From the NCBI RefSeq assembly GCF_030944405.1, contig NZ_CP132340.1, positions 172,310 through 236,309 on the forward strand: a DNA stretch of 64,000 nucleotides, written 5' to 3'. The DNA is from Janthinobacterium sp. J1-1 (GTDB lineage: Bacteria > Pseudomonadota > Gammaproteobacteria > Burkholderiales > Burkholderiaceae_D). Below are positions 18,078 through 26,459 of this stretch, piece after piece. Under the pieces are notes generated by a model. The model made no database searches, was not told the origin of the DNA, and saw only the letters and a list, made by a program, of their open reading frames with translations. A program made the position numbers and the translations under genes. Position 1 is the first letter of the stretch, and each line of letters begins with the position of its first letter.

Positions 18078-19007
18078 CTACGCTACTCCCCCACCGTGCA
18101 GCTGGCTCTGCACATGACTGACGACCGCCATCACCAAGCCGGCAACGTCCAGCTGCTCGCGCACGCGCTCTTCATCGTCCTCGCCATCCAAGCCCAACTT
18201 GAAGCGCGCCGCCGCAATCGGCCCGTTGCGCAGATACCCTTCCACGCCGTCGCCATCGCAAAAACGGTTTTGCAGAGCATCCAAGGCGTCCAGAATGGCT
18301 TGGTCGTGTGCGCCTGAGCGGTAGCGCTTGACGATCTCGTCGCCGACCTGCTCCGGCGTGCCGGCGTAGCGCATCACGTGTACCAGGTCACCGGCGTCCT
18401 TGTTCTCGGCGCGCTGGTCGAATGCGATGGCCTTCAAGATGAGGAAGGACGTCACATCGGCGTAGCGAACCAATTCGGTCGACATGCCTGCCCCGTCGAA
18501 CAATTCGGCCGTGACCCTGCGTTCGCAGTACCAATCATGTACCACGCCCGCATGTCGAATGCCGAGCGCCGACACTTTTTCCCCCTCGATCGGCGTGAGC
18601 CGGCCTTCCTGGGAGGGGTCAGCGGCGTCATGCAGGAACTCGACCACGACACTTTCATGCGCCGAGATCCTGTGCTCCCACTGCCAGCTGCTCGGTCCAG
18701 TGGCGCCGGGCTTGCGATAACGGCGAAAGCCACGCTGTTTCAACTGCTCGCCCAAGGATGCATAGCCCTCGCCTTCGGCGATCACCTGCAGATTGAAGAC
18801 AATATCGACGTCCGTCGTGCCCGCATGGGCCGGCACGTCTGGCGGCATCTCCGGTGTCAGGTAACGTGGCACCAGGCCACCCACCAGTCGGATGGAATCT
18901 TTCATGGTGCCGAACGCCGACAACAAGGTGACCAGAACCCGCTCGCACGCCAGCGTCTGTGCGCTGTCGTAACCGTCGGCTGTTTTTGGTTTTTCCGCTG
19001 TGGCCAT
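18078..19007 (-). CDS. AbiEii-like nucleotidyltransferase (type IV toxin candidate)
   Basis: 309 residues. The N-terminal half shows the minimal nucleotidyltransferase signature: GG at 43-44 (RLVGGLVPRYL) and TTDVDIVF with D66 and D68 at the expected distance, followed by a helical half. This matches the AbiEii/MenT-like toxins that transfer nucleotides to tRNA. It starts 2 bp after the stop of the regulator gene, the order antitoxin-toxin typical of AbiE. The family arose as phage abortive-infection systems. The exact subgroup and activity are not settled by sequence alone. Confidence 0.75.
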   Translation of the reverse strand: MATAEKPKTADGYDSAQTLACERVLVTLLSAFGTMKDSIRLVGGLVPRYLTPEMPPDVPAHAGTTDVDIVFNLQVIAEGEGYASLGEQLKQRGFRRYRKPGATGPSSWQWEHRISAHESVVVEFLHDAADPSQEGRLTPIEGEKVSALGIRHAGVVHDWYCERRVTAELFDGAGMSTELVRYADVTSFLILKAIAFDQRAENKDAGDLVHVMRYAGTPEQVGDEIVKRYRSGAHDQAILDALDALQNRFCDGDGVEGYLRNGPIAAARFKLGLDGEDDEERVREQLDVAGLVMAVVSHVQSQLHGGGVA

Positions 19008-19009
19008 CC

Positions 19010-20080
19010 CTATATTCCCAATGTTTGAAGTCGAAGTTGTTCGGCGAGCTCCTTGTTTCTGCCCTTGCCATCGAGCAAGTCAAGATACAGGATAAACGGA
19101 TTGGCCAGCAGTGCCTCGGACGACGGATCTTTGCTTGCAAACATCGTGCTGACACCGTCACGCTCAATAAGCGTGACGTTGCCGCCCTTGTCCACCGGTT
19201 TCATCCTGAACGCGGCCTCATAGTATCCGGCCTCGCCGGGAGGAATAATGATCTCAATGGTGTCGGTGCGGGTCAGATGCGGTACCACGCGGTTGGCTGC
19301 CGCAGCACCGGTAAAGACGCTGCCTTCAAGCGCAACGGTATCAATTTTTTCAGCCAACTGGTCAAGCAGAGTGGCTGGGTTGGATGCATAGCAGTGCCAT
19401 TTCGTTTTGGTGTCTTTGCGCTGTTTCCAGGCCGCCGCCCAAGCGTCGAGCAACTCGCCCGGCCTGGAGAGCCTGCGGCGTAGCGTTCGGCCGCTACCCT
19501 CGCTTTCGATCCATTCCCTGCGCTCCAGTTCGGCCAGCACGGTGGACACAGTGTAGGTAGAGGTCCTCGACATCTCGGCAAGTTCTAACCCGCTCCTGAA
19601 GTTGCGATGCTCCACCAGCAAGGTGAGGATCACCTGCTCGCGCGCATCGGTGAATAATGCCAGTGTGCCACGACGGGAAGCAGGCTTGGAAGGACGCTGA
19701 ATGTCGATCAGCCATTCTTGGTGCCTTAGATAGAAGGTACCGCTGGCTTCAAAATACGCCATTTGATGGTGCCGTAAATCGTCCTTCGCGCCTTCACTGA
19801 GGTGCTCGGCGGCGACCATCAGGATGATATCGCTGGCCTCGTCGTTCGCCTTCATGAAGCCCTGGAGCCGCCATGCGGCATCGCGCACATCTCTCGGATA
19901 TGCTTGGCGCAGCAGTTCAACGGCAAGTCGTCGGCGACCGTGTGGCGAGACAATATGCATGAGGCAATCCAGTCGCCTGCCTTCATGTTCCAGTTCGAAC
20001 ATGGTTTGTTCAACCTCGATACCGACGTTGTTCAAGGCCTGCGTGAGCGATGCCACAAGATTTTTCTCTGATATCGACAT
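19010..20080 (-). CDS. AbiEi-like winged-helix antitoxin/repressor
   Basis: 356 residues, with a central winged helix (about 160-215: LTLLVEHRNFRSGLELAEMS and TYTVSTVLAELERREWIES) flanked by an N-terminal restriction-endonuclease-like segment (RLDCLMHIVSPHGRRRLAVE) and a C-terminal domain of AbiEi type. AbiEi proteins repress their own operon and neutralise AbiEii without binding it. Two similar operator-like boxes lie just upstream of the start. Genes are 2 bp apart, giving a bicistronic toxin-antitoxin unit. Confidence 0.7.
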   Translation of the reverse strand: MSISEKNLVASLTQALNNVGIEVEQTMFELEHEGRRLDCLMHIVSPHGRRRLAVELLRQAYPRDVRDAAWRLQGFMKANDEASDIILMVAAEHLSEGAKDDLRHHQMAYFEASGTFYLRHQEWLIDIQRPSKPASRRGTLALFTDAREQVILTLLVEHRNFRSGLELAEMSRTSTYTVSTVLAELERREWIESEGSGRTLRRRLSRPGELLDAWAAAWKQRKDTKTKWHCYASNPATLLDQLAEKIDTVALEGSVFTGAAAANRVVPHLTRTDTIEIIIPPGEAGYYEAAFRMKPVDKGGNVTLIERDGVSTMFASKDPSSEALLANPFILYLDLLDGKGRNKELAEQLRLQTLGI

Positions 20081-20081
20081 G

Positions 20082-20155
20082 GTTTATCTGGGCAGATACA
20101 TAATTATTTGTGAATTTTCTTTAGGTATTTTTTATAGTTTAGCTGGACAGATAAA
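20082..20155 (-). promoter_or_regulatory. Repeated operator boxes upstream of the abiE-like operon
   Basis: On the minus strand the 18-mer GTATCTGCCCAGATAAAC (20082-20099) contains a dyad TATCTG-CC-CAGATA, and a related copy TTTATCTGTCCAGCTAAAC lies at 20137-20155. The interval between them is AT-rich and contains TATAAA-like sequence. AbiEi proteins cooperatively bind repeats in their promoter, so these are the likely autorepression sites. Confidence 0.55.
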
Positions 20156-20761
20156 TTAGTGCAAGCAAATACACTTGCAGTCAGTTTGGCTGACTGTCTG
20201 TCGATCCAAGAACATTGTTGTCATGATAACGCTCCAGCCAGCTTAGCCAGCGTTGCGCCGCTTAATAGGCTACTCTTGGATGGCACACGCTCCCGCAGCG
20301 AGCAACTGACAGCCAGCGGTCATTGGTGCCGCGAAAAAAATAAGAGGTATGATAAGGCGTCATCTCGAGGGCAAGTGGGCCTCAAAATGGAAGACTCATC
20401 ATTAGTCATACGAGTAACGAATTGCCGGCCGTTGCCCCGGCGTTGAACTAAAGCACTCGGCTTTGAACTTCGTCTTGGCGATTCGCGAATTGTTGAGGTT
20501 ATGAAGATCCTGGTTATTCAACTACTCTTTGATCAAATTTTGCGGGGACACGGTGAAGCGTGCCAGTAGCCTAAGCGCCATGTTTTTTTGCCCTCAAATA
20601 TGCGTTGAGTCGATGCATCAGTTAACCTCAAGCATGGACTTGAGGTTCCATCTACGTCTTGATTACCTAGCGAAACCCAAAGCAGTCAGCCTCATTGATT
20701 CCATGTATGGTGGCATCACAAACTTTTAAGGAAAATTTCAATCGATGCAGTTCCCGCTTTG
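20156..20761. other. Gene-free stretch between the abiE-like operon and IS6
   Basis: About 600 bp without a supported gene; only short frames without ribosome-binding sites. No repeats stand out. Confidence 0.4.
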
Positions 20762-21585
20762 GGTTGTGTCGCGTTGTTGATCAAACGGCGGAATTTCCCT
20801 AGAAGGGGCATTGTCCCGATCACTGCGGACGGACCTTGCCCGCCAGCGCATAAAATTGGTCGGCAAACGACATCGCATCGGCTCCGTTGATTGCGAACTG
20901 CCCCTTGCGGATCATGTGCATGAGCTCGACGCCGACGAGCACGCATTGGGCGGCGCGGAACGATTTGAAGTTGAGCATCGGCCTGGTAACCCGCTTGATG
21001 GCGCGATGGTCCTGTTCGACGATGTTGTTGAGGTATTTGACTTGGCGCACCAGGATCTGCACGTCGCGGCCAGCGTTGATCGCATCGATCGCCGCCTTGT
21101 TGGCGCCGCTCTTGTCCATCGCGACCTTGTCCGGATCGCCGTTCGCTCCCATGGCCTTGTCGAAGAAGCGCTTCGCCGCAGCCATATCGCGTTTGGCCGT
21201 GAGCAGGAAGTCGACGGTCTTTCCCTCCTTATCGACGGCGCGGTACAGGTATTTCCAGACGCCTTTGACCTTGATGTAGGTCTCATCCATGCGCCAGCTG
21301 CCACCGACTGGGCGCTTGTGTTTCCGGGCCATCTTCTCGACCAAGGGCAGGAAACGAATCGCCCACCGATTGATCGACGAATGGTCGACCGACACGCCGC
21401 GCTCTTCCATCATCTCTTCCAGGTGTCGGTAGCTCAGCGGGTAAGCTACATACCAGCGGATGCAGACGAAGATCACGTCGATCGGAAAGCGCATCCCTTT
21501 GAAGTTGAGCATGTCGATTCGTCCAGCGTCCAAACACCGTAGTTTACCTGATCGACCCGCCGGCGAGCGCTAATGCGACAGAACC
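20762..21585 (-). mobile_element. IS6-family insertion sequence, complete copy
   Basis: 824 bp, the usual IS6 size. The ends are imperfect inverted repeats: GGTTGTGTCGCGTTG at 20762 and, on the other strand, GGTTCTGTCGCATTAG ending at 21585. The single transposase gene is intact. The 8 bp on either side do not match, so it did not arrive here by a simple insertion or the flanks have since recombined. Confidence 0.85.
20820..21512 (-). CDS. IS6-family DDE transposase
   Basis: 230 residues from the ATG at 21512 (MLNFKGMRFP), the conserved family start. The DDE core is complete: WRMDETYIKVKG, then DKSGANKAAI and QDHRAIKRV. It acts on the IS6 ends to form cointegrates by a copy-in mechanism. The second, broken copy at 25316-26138 is nearly identical and in the same orientation. 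Confidence 0.92.
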   Translation of the reverse strand: MLNFKGMRFPIDVIFVCIRWYVAYPLSYRHLEEMMEERGVSVDHSSINRWAIRFLPLVEKMARKHKRPVGGSWRMDETYIKVKGVWKYLYRAVDKEGKTVDFLLTAKRDMAAAKRFFDKAMGANGDPDKVAMDKSGANKAAIDAINAGRDVQILVRQVKYLNNIVEQDHRAIKRVTRPMLNFKSFRAAQCVLVGVELMHMIRKGQFAINGADAMSFADQFYALAGKVRPQ

Positions 21586-21897
21586 AATCGTTTCTCATGA
21601 CCGCATCGGCGGCGCCCAGCCTAACCATGTCTCCGGTTCCAGATGGGAAGTTGCAACCGGGGGCGGCACACTAAGTTCGAACGTCGTGCTTCCATATTAA
21701 ACTGCGCGCAGATCGGGGAAAGAACAAATTTAGTGACTTTCGTATCTTGGCGATAGAGCTGAGAAAACCGCATGACATCTAGTCGTACCTTTTCGGACGA
21801 TTTCGCAAACACCCCATGATGATGTCGCAAAACACCCCAGAATGATGTCGGCGTACTATCAGGGTTCCAGAATTTCCAGCGAATCTCTTCTTGAAAT
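21586..21897. other. Intergenic DNA with a 24-bp tandem repeat
   Basis: No gene. At 21804-21850 two near-identical units start CGCAAACACCCCATGATGAT and CGCAAAACACCCCAGAATGA and both end GATGTCG. Short tandem direct repeats like this are found at ends of IS21-type elements, but no transposase fragment is attached, so the origin is open. Confidence 0.4.
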
Positions 21898-21929
21898 CTA
21901 TAATACTTAATATGGGCTAAGTATTATAG
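21898..21929 (+). promoter_or_regulatory. 12-bp-arm palindrome overlapping a TATAAT box
   Basis: CTATAATACTTA (21898-21909) and TAAGTATTATAG (21918-21929) are a perfect inverted repeat with an 8-nt centre. The left arm contains TATAAT (21899-21904), a good -10, so a protein bound here would block transcription of the coiled-coil/recombinase pair 25-130 bp downstream. It may also be a recombinase binding site. Confidence 0.55.
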
Positions 21930-22061
21930 GGTAAATGACAGGTACGTTTATCCATGAAAAATACCGGTTTAAATACCGCTGTTTGGCCGATCGTGCTATG
22001 CTCTTTTTCACCCACGCCGCCGGGATATCCGCGCTGGCCCACCCGATCGATTGCGCGCACC

Positions 22062-22952
22062 ATGCACCCAGCACCAGATTCGCTGTTCCCACCGCCGCCG
22101 GCACCGGCATCGGCGCTGCGCAACGCCGGCCGCCCGCGTTTTGCGCTCACCGACGACGAGGCGCGCAGCTTGGTGATGCAACTGGGCGATATGCGTACCC
22201 GTCACGCCAATAACCCCCGCCAGCATCGTCCGTTCGTGCACGATTTTCTACGGGCGGTGCACCACGCGACCGGGCGCATTTACAGCGCCGGCACCTATCG
22301 CAAGCTGCTGCAGGCGTACGCGCCCGAGCGCACACCGTCGACGACGACGCTCGAGACCGAAAAAAACTTGCTTGAGCATGAGCTGAAAAGCCGCGCGGTG
22401 TCGGTCGGCATCGCTGCGGCAACACCACTGACGACAGCTGAGGCAGTGCCACCGGTCCCCGCACCGGCGCTGGCGCGGGAAACGGGACTTGAACTTCAAC
22501 AGATCATTGGCTTGCTGCACCACCTGTCAGCGCGACTCGATCAACAGGATCGTGCGTTTGCCGGCCAGGATCGTTCGGCCGGCCTGCAAGCCCACAACGA
22601 CTATCTGCGCGAGCGTCTCGCCGTCACCGAAGAGGATTTAAATCAAACGCGGGCGCAGGCCGCCCGCATCGCGCTCGAGGCGCAAGCTGCCACCACCCAG
22701 GCAGAGGAACGCGCGCGCGAGTTGGCCGTGCTATACCAGAACGTCAAAGACCAGGCGGCGGCGCTGGGCGCGATGGCGGAAGAACTGCATGGCAGCCGGC
22801 AGTTTGCCATGCAAGCCATCGATGGCGTGCGCGGAGAAACGCGCGCGGCCAAAGAGCGCTGCGCGCAGCTGGAGCAACAACTCAAAGACAAGGAGCAGCA
22901 AGTGGACATGTACCGGCAAATGGCGTTCAGTAAAGGAGGTCCAGCGCGATGA
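22062..22952 (+). CDS. Coiled-coil DNA-binding partner of the adjacent recombinase (KfrA/TnpT-like)
   Basis: 296 residues from the ATG 22062 (332 from the ATG 21954; neither has a clear ribosome-binding site). A Pro-rich leader is followed by a predicted DNA-binding domain (about 15-100: GRPRFALTDDEARSLVMQLG, then GTYRKLLQAYAPERTPSTTT) resembling KfrA N-termini, and from about residue 150 a long Gln/Ala/Glu coiled coil. The stop overlaps the recombinase start (ATGA), so the two are translationally coupled. The pairing of a coiled-coil DNA binder with a tyrosine recombinase resembles TnpT/TnpS of Tn4651-type cointegrate resolution, although there the genes are divergent. Confidence 0.6.
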   Translation: MHPAPDSLFPPPPAPASALRNAGRPRFALTDDEARSLVMQLGDMRTRHANNPRQHRPFVHDFLRAVHHATGRIYSAGTYRKLLQAYAPERTPSTTTLETEKNLLEHELKSRAVSVGIAAATPLTTAEAVPPVPAPALARETGLELQQIIGLLHHLSARLDQQDRAFAGQDRSAGLQAHNDYLRERLAVTEEDLNQTRAQAARIALEAQAATTQAEERARELAVLYQNVKDQAAALGAMAEELHGSRQFAMQAIDGVRGETRAAKERCAQLEQQLKDKEQQVDMYRQMAFSKGGPAR

Positions 22953-24196
22953 CCGGACTGACCCCCTATTCCCACGGCGCCGGCCAAATGACGGTTGCCG
23001 CCCCTCAGCCGGTGCACAGCCTGGGGCCGGTCGCAGACGACTGGGAAGCGATCAATGTGTGGCTGGCCGCGGTGGCCGACAACAGCAGAAGCGGTTCCAA
23101 TGAAACGCTCAGAACCTACCGCTACCATCTGGCCAAGCTGCGCTGGTATTGTGAACGCGAACTGGGACGCCCGCCGTCAACCTGGACCCTGCAAGATGTC
23201 AAAGCCTTCCGCGACTACCTGGCACAACTGCCTGCTTCGTCCTTGCGTACTATCAATATCGTACCTGGTGCCCCGGACTACTCACCGTTTCAGAAGCAGC
23301 CCGGCGTCAGCACCCAGTCCGACATCATGCGCTTTACCAAGGCGATGTTCAGTGCCCTGCATCGTACCGGCTATCTGCGCCTCGATCCCATGGCGCTCGT
23401 CCAAGCGCCGAAGCAGCGCCGCTTGGACAAAAAACGCGCCGTGGGGGATGATTTGTTTGACCTGGTGCTGCAGGTGATGGCGGAGGCGCCGCGGCCGACC
23501 CAGAAAGACCATCAGATTTACCTGCGCGACTGCTTCATCTTCATTTGCCTGCGCGAGTCGGGACTGAGGGCGTCGGAACTCATCGGGGCGAAAATGGATG
23601 CCGTCGGGTTGCTGTACAACCCCAACAGCGGCAACACCTATTGGGCCATGACGGTCAAGGCAGAGACGGCCAAGGGCGGCAAACAGCGCACGGTACCGGT
23701 GAGCGTGGCGTTCCTGGAAGCTTTTATTGCCTACCGGCGCGCGTTCGGGCTGGACCCGATGCCCGGGCCGAGCACCCAGCAGTATGGGCTTGTACTGTCA
23801 GTGCGCACCAAAAAAAGGGAGATCGGGAGCAGGATCAAGAGCGCGTCGGACCGGCGGCTGTTTGGTGAATGGCGCGACGTGGGGAGCCGGCAAGGACTTC
23901 ACGGCATCATCAAAGGCCGGATACGGGATGCAGTCCTTCTGCTGGAGCAGGCCGGCGATGCCGCGAGCGCGGCACACCTGGATCGGGTATCGGCACACTG
24001 GTTGCGGCATACGTTCGCGATGACGGCGCTTTTGTCGGGGCAGGATCTGCGTAGCGTGGCCACGTCACTGGGGCATGCGAGTGTCGACACGACGATGGGC
24101 TACACGGAGCAGGATGCGATCGACCTGATCGAGAGTTGGGAGCGAGAAACGCCAGGCCGCGTGGCCCGTGCGGGCCCGGCCGATGGAATCAAGTGA
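22949..24196 (+). CDS. Tyrosine recombinase/integrase
   Basis: 415 residues. An N-terminal SAM-like core-binding domain (about 30-130: NETLRTYRYHLAKLRWYCER) precedes the catalytic domain with SGLRASEL (Arg about 207), HWLRHT (about 350), LGHASVDTT (about 376) and the nucleophile in MGYT (Tyr about 385). There is an insertion between the Arg and the HxxR box of about 40 residues with RTKKREIGSRIKS. Coupled by ATGA overlap to the coiled-coil gene. It may resolve cointegrates or integrate an element; no attachment site was identified. Confidence 0.88.
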   Translation: MTGLTPYSHGAGQMTVAAPQPVHSLGPVADDWEAINVWLAAVADNSRSGSNETLRTYRYHLAKLRWYCERELGRPPSTWTLQDVKAFRDYLAQLPASSLRTINIVPGAPDYSPFQKQPGVSTQSDIMRFTKAMFSALHRTGYLRLDPMALVQAPKQRRLDKKRAVGDDLFDLVLQVMAEAPRPTQKDHQIYLRDCFIFICLRESGLRASELIGAKMDAVGLLYNPNSGNTYWAMTVKAETAKGGKQRTVPVSVAFLEAFIAYRRAFGLDPMPGPSTQQYGLVLSVRTKKREIGSRIKSASDRRLFGEWRDVGSRQGLHGIIKGRIRDAVLLLEQAGDAASAAHLDRVSAHWLRHTFAMTALLSGQDLRSVATSLGHASVDTTMGYTEQDAIDLIESWERETPGRVARAGPADGIK

Positions 24197-24280
24197 ACAG
24201 TAGTTAAATTTTTTGGTAGGCTTACCCCCAGATGCTTCAGCCGTCCAACTAAATGTAACGAGGCAAATTCTTGCGTTTTG

Positions 24281-24309
24281 TTGACTGTTAACCGGATAAC
24301 GGATAATAT
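24281..24309 (+). promoter_or_regulatory. Promoter of higBA
   Basis: TTGACT (24281-24286) and TAATAT (24304-24309) are 17 bp apart. The spacer contains a partial direct repeat, CCGGATAA and CGGATAA, a candidate HigA operator. The predicted transcription start falls on or next to the higB ATG at 24316. Confidence 0.65.
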
Positions 24310-24315
24310 GAAAAC

Positions 24316-24585
24316 ATGCCAATTCAATCCTTCGCTTGTCCCGACACGCAAGCCCTGTTCACCACAGGCAGGAGTCGCCGATTCGTCAACATTAAGAACG
24401 TAGCCGAGCGCAAGCTGGCCCAGCTCGACGCGGCTCCCTCGGTGAATTTCATGAAGGCGCCGCCGGGTAACGACCTGAAAGAGTACGACGGCGCTTGGCA
24501 TGTGCGGATTAACGACCAGTGGCGTCTGACCTTCAAGTGGGGTGATAGCGGCCCTTATGAAGTGCTGATCGAAGACCCACACTGA
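24316..24585 (+). CDS. higB: HigB-type toxin (RelE superfamily mRNA interferase)
   Basis: 89 residues with the HigB pattern: SFACPDTQALFTTG at the start, RKLAQLDAA, the strand DLKEYDGAWHVRINDQWRLT and a final FKW plus YEVLIEDPH. HigB cleaves ribosome-bound mRNA. Gene order toxin-antitoxin is the rule for higBA. The ATG is so close to the promoter that the mRNA may be leaderless. Confidence 0.9.
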   Translation: MPIQSFACPDTQALFTTGRSRRFVNIKNVAERKLAQLDAAPSVNFMKAPPGNDLKEYDGAWHVRINDQWRLTFKWGDSGPYEVLIEDPH

Positions 24586-24634
24586 GCGGGGCCTAGCCCA
24601 TCATAGAAAAACCTGAACAGCCACGGAGGGCATT

Positions 24635-24937
24635 ATGTTCAAAAATGGTATGCGTCCTATCCACCCCGGCGAAATTTTGGTGGAGGACTACATTAAGCCC
24701 ATGGGCGTCAGCGTGCGCGCTGTGTCTCTGGCCCTGCACGTTCCGTACTCTCGCCTCAGCGAGATCACCAAAGGTGAGCGCGGCGTCTCCGCTGATACGG
24801 CACTTCGCTTGGAGCGCTATTTTGGCAGTGAGGCTCAAGGATGGTTGAATCTCCAAAGTGCGTATGACCTGCGTATGGCCGAGATATCGGCTGGCAAAGC
24901 CATCGCCAAAGCGATCAAGCCGCTTGCATTGGCATAG
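24635..24937 (+). CDS. higA: HigA-type antitoxin (XRE family)
   Basis: 100 residues, start supported by GGAGGGC 8 nt upstream. It begins with the diagnostic NGMRPIHPGEILVEDY, followed by the helix-turn-helix (VSVRAVSLALHVPYSRLSEI) and LRLERYFGSEAQGWLNLQ. It binds and neutralises HigB and represses the operon. A 49-bp gap separates the genes. Confidence 0.92.
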   Translation: MFKNGMRPIHPGEILVEDYIKPMGVSVRAVSLALHVPYSRLSEITKGERGVSADTALRLERYFGSEAQGWLNLQSAYDLRMAEISAGKAIAKAIKPLALA

Positions 24938-24965
24938 CTCAAGGATCGCCCAGCAGCACTCACGG

Positions 24966-25061
24966 GGCGTTGTTGAATAATTCGACCCGTCGCCATAGGG
25001 GTGTACAATCTGGCATCATTTTCTTCCAGGTAGACCCGTGCCGTACAAACACAGCAAAGAG
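24966..25061 (+). mobile_element. 5' end fragment of an IS5-family element
   Basis: GGCGTTGTTGAATAATTCGA is a typical terminal sequence of IS5-group elements. About 70 bp later the first codons of such a transposase appear (GTG start, PYKHSKEG) and are cut off by the terminal repeat of the IS6 remnant. Too short for a firm subfamily. Confidence 0.45.
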
Positions 25062-25315
25062 GGTTCTGTCGCATTAGCGAAGGTCGACGGGCCGATCAGG
25101 TAAGCTACGGCGCCCGAAACTTGGACGAATCGACATGCTCAACTTCAAAGGAATGCGCTTTCCGATCGACGTGATCTTGGTTTGCATCCGCTGGTATGCG
25201 GCCTACCCGCTGAGCTACCGACACCTGGAATAGATGATGGAAGAGCGCGGCGTGTCGGTCGACCATTCGTCGATCAACAACATCGTCGAGCAGGATCATC
25301 GCGCCATCAAGCGAG
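25062..25315 (+). mobile_element. IS6-family remnant with internal deletion
   Basis: It begins with the IS6 end GGTTCTGTCGCATTAGCG and carries the 5' part of the transposase from MLNFKGMRFP (25135) to DHSSIN, which is then fused directly to NIVEQDHRAIKR from near the 3' end, so about 125 codons are missing. It also has a TAG after HLE. The junction is at a short TCAA(C) sequence present at both breakpoints in the intact element. The right part is cut by the following IS6 copy. Opposite orientation to the intact copies. Confidence 0.8.
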
Positions 25316-26138
25316 GGTTCTGTAGCATTGTTGATTAAACGGCGGAGTTTTCCCGGCATGGCACATTGCCCCTCAAACAGGACGGACCTTGCCCGCCAGC
25401 GCATAAAATTGGTCGGCGAACGACATCGCATCGGCTCCGTTGATTGCGAACTGGCCCTTGCGGATCATGTGCATGAGTTCGACGCCTGCGAGCACGCAGT
25501 GGGCGGCGCGCAACGATTTGAAGTTGAGCATCGGCCTGGTCACCCGCTTGATGGCGCGATGGTCCTGTTCGACGATATTGTTGAAGTATTTGACCTGGCG
25601 CACCACGATCGGCACGTCGCGGCAGGTGTTGATCGCATCGATAGCCGCCTTGTTGGCGCCGCTCTTGTCCATCGCGACCTTGTCCGGATCGCCGTTCACT
25701 CCCATGGACTTGTCGAAGAAGCGCTTTGCTGCGACCATGTCGCGCTTGGCCGTGAGCAGGAAGTCGACGGTCTTTCCCTCCTTATCGACGGCGCGGTACA
25801 GGTATTTCCATACGCCTTTGACCTTGCTGTAGGTCTCATCCATGCGCCAGCTGTGGCCGACTGGGCGCTTGTGTTTACGGGCCATCTTCTCTACCAAGGG
25901 CAGGAAACGAATTGCCCACCGATTGATCGACGAATGGTCGACCGACACGCCGCGCTCCTCCATCATCTCTTCCAAGTTACGTTAGCTCAGCGGGTAAGCT
26001 ACATACCAGCGGATGCAAACCAAGATCACGTCGATCGGAAAGCGCATCCCTTTGAAATTGAGCATATCGATTCGTCCTGGGTTCGGGCGCCGCAGTTTAC
26101 CTGATTGGCTCGTCGACCTTCGCTAATGCGACAGAACC
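25316..26138 (-). mobile_element. IS6-family insertion sequence, second copy
   Basis: 823 bp between GGTTCTGTAGCATTG at 25316 and the inverted end finishing at 26138. Same orientation as the copy at 20762. Its left end abuts the IS6 remnant and its right end abuts the second codon of an IS3-family orfA. No matching 8-bp duplication flanks it. Confidence 0.85.
25373..26065 (-). pseudogene. IS6 transposase broken by a nonsense mutation
   Basis: Compared with the intact copy, the codon for Tyr in YPLSYRHLEEM is TAA here (reading YPLS then stop), so only residues downstream from MEEMMEERG remain open as a 200-codon frame. The DDE residues are still encoded. The frame starting at 26065 therefore cannot make full-length transposase, but the intact copy could mobilise this element in trans. 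Confidence 0.85.
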
Positions 26139-26165
26139 AAAAAATCAGTCCGATATTCCCCCGAA

Positions 26166-26459
26166 GTGATGGAGCGCGCCGTGCGCATGGTCCAAGAGGC
26201 CGGCAGCGAGTACGAGTCGCAGTGGGCCGCCATCACATCCATCGCAGCCAAGATAGGCTGTACCGCCGAAACTTTGCGTCGCTGGGTCCGCCAACGTGAG
26301 CGCGACACCGGCCAGCGTGAGGGTACCACCACCGCCGAAAGCGAGCGCCTCAAAGCGCTGGAGCGAGAAGTTAAAGAGCTGCGCAAGGCGAATGAAATCC
26401 TGCGCCTGGCCAGCGCGTTTTTCGCCCAGGCGGAGCTCGACCGTCGCTTCAAATCGTGA
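26166..26459 (+). CDS. IS3-family OrfA, start codon lost
   Basis: 97 residues if a GTG at 26166 is used. The natural frame extends upstream as [10 protein letters not shown] but its ATG was replaced by the IS6 end, so expression depends on a secondary start (GTG 26166 or ATG 26169). It contains the helix-turn-helix ([18 protein letters not shown]) and leucine zipper ([18 protein letters not shown]) of OrfA. Its end overlaps orfB, where a -1 frameshift would make the OrfAB transposase. Confidence 0.8.
   Translation: MMERAVRMVQEAGSEYESQWAAITSIAAKIGCTAETLRRWVRQRERDTGQREGTTTAESERLKALEREVKELRKANEILRLASAFFAQAELDRRFKS

Noticed and set aside
21804..21850. 24-bp tandem repeat considered as a CRISPR start.
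   Set aside because: Two adjacent units without spacers and no cas genes.
25328..26104. A long plus-strand frame over the second IS6 copy (and the similar one at 20811-21542).
   Set aside because: Antisense of the IS6 transposase; no independent evidence.
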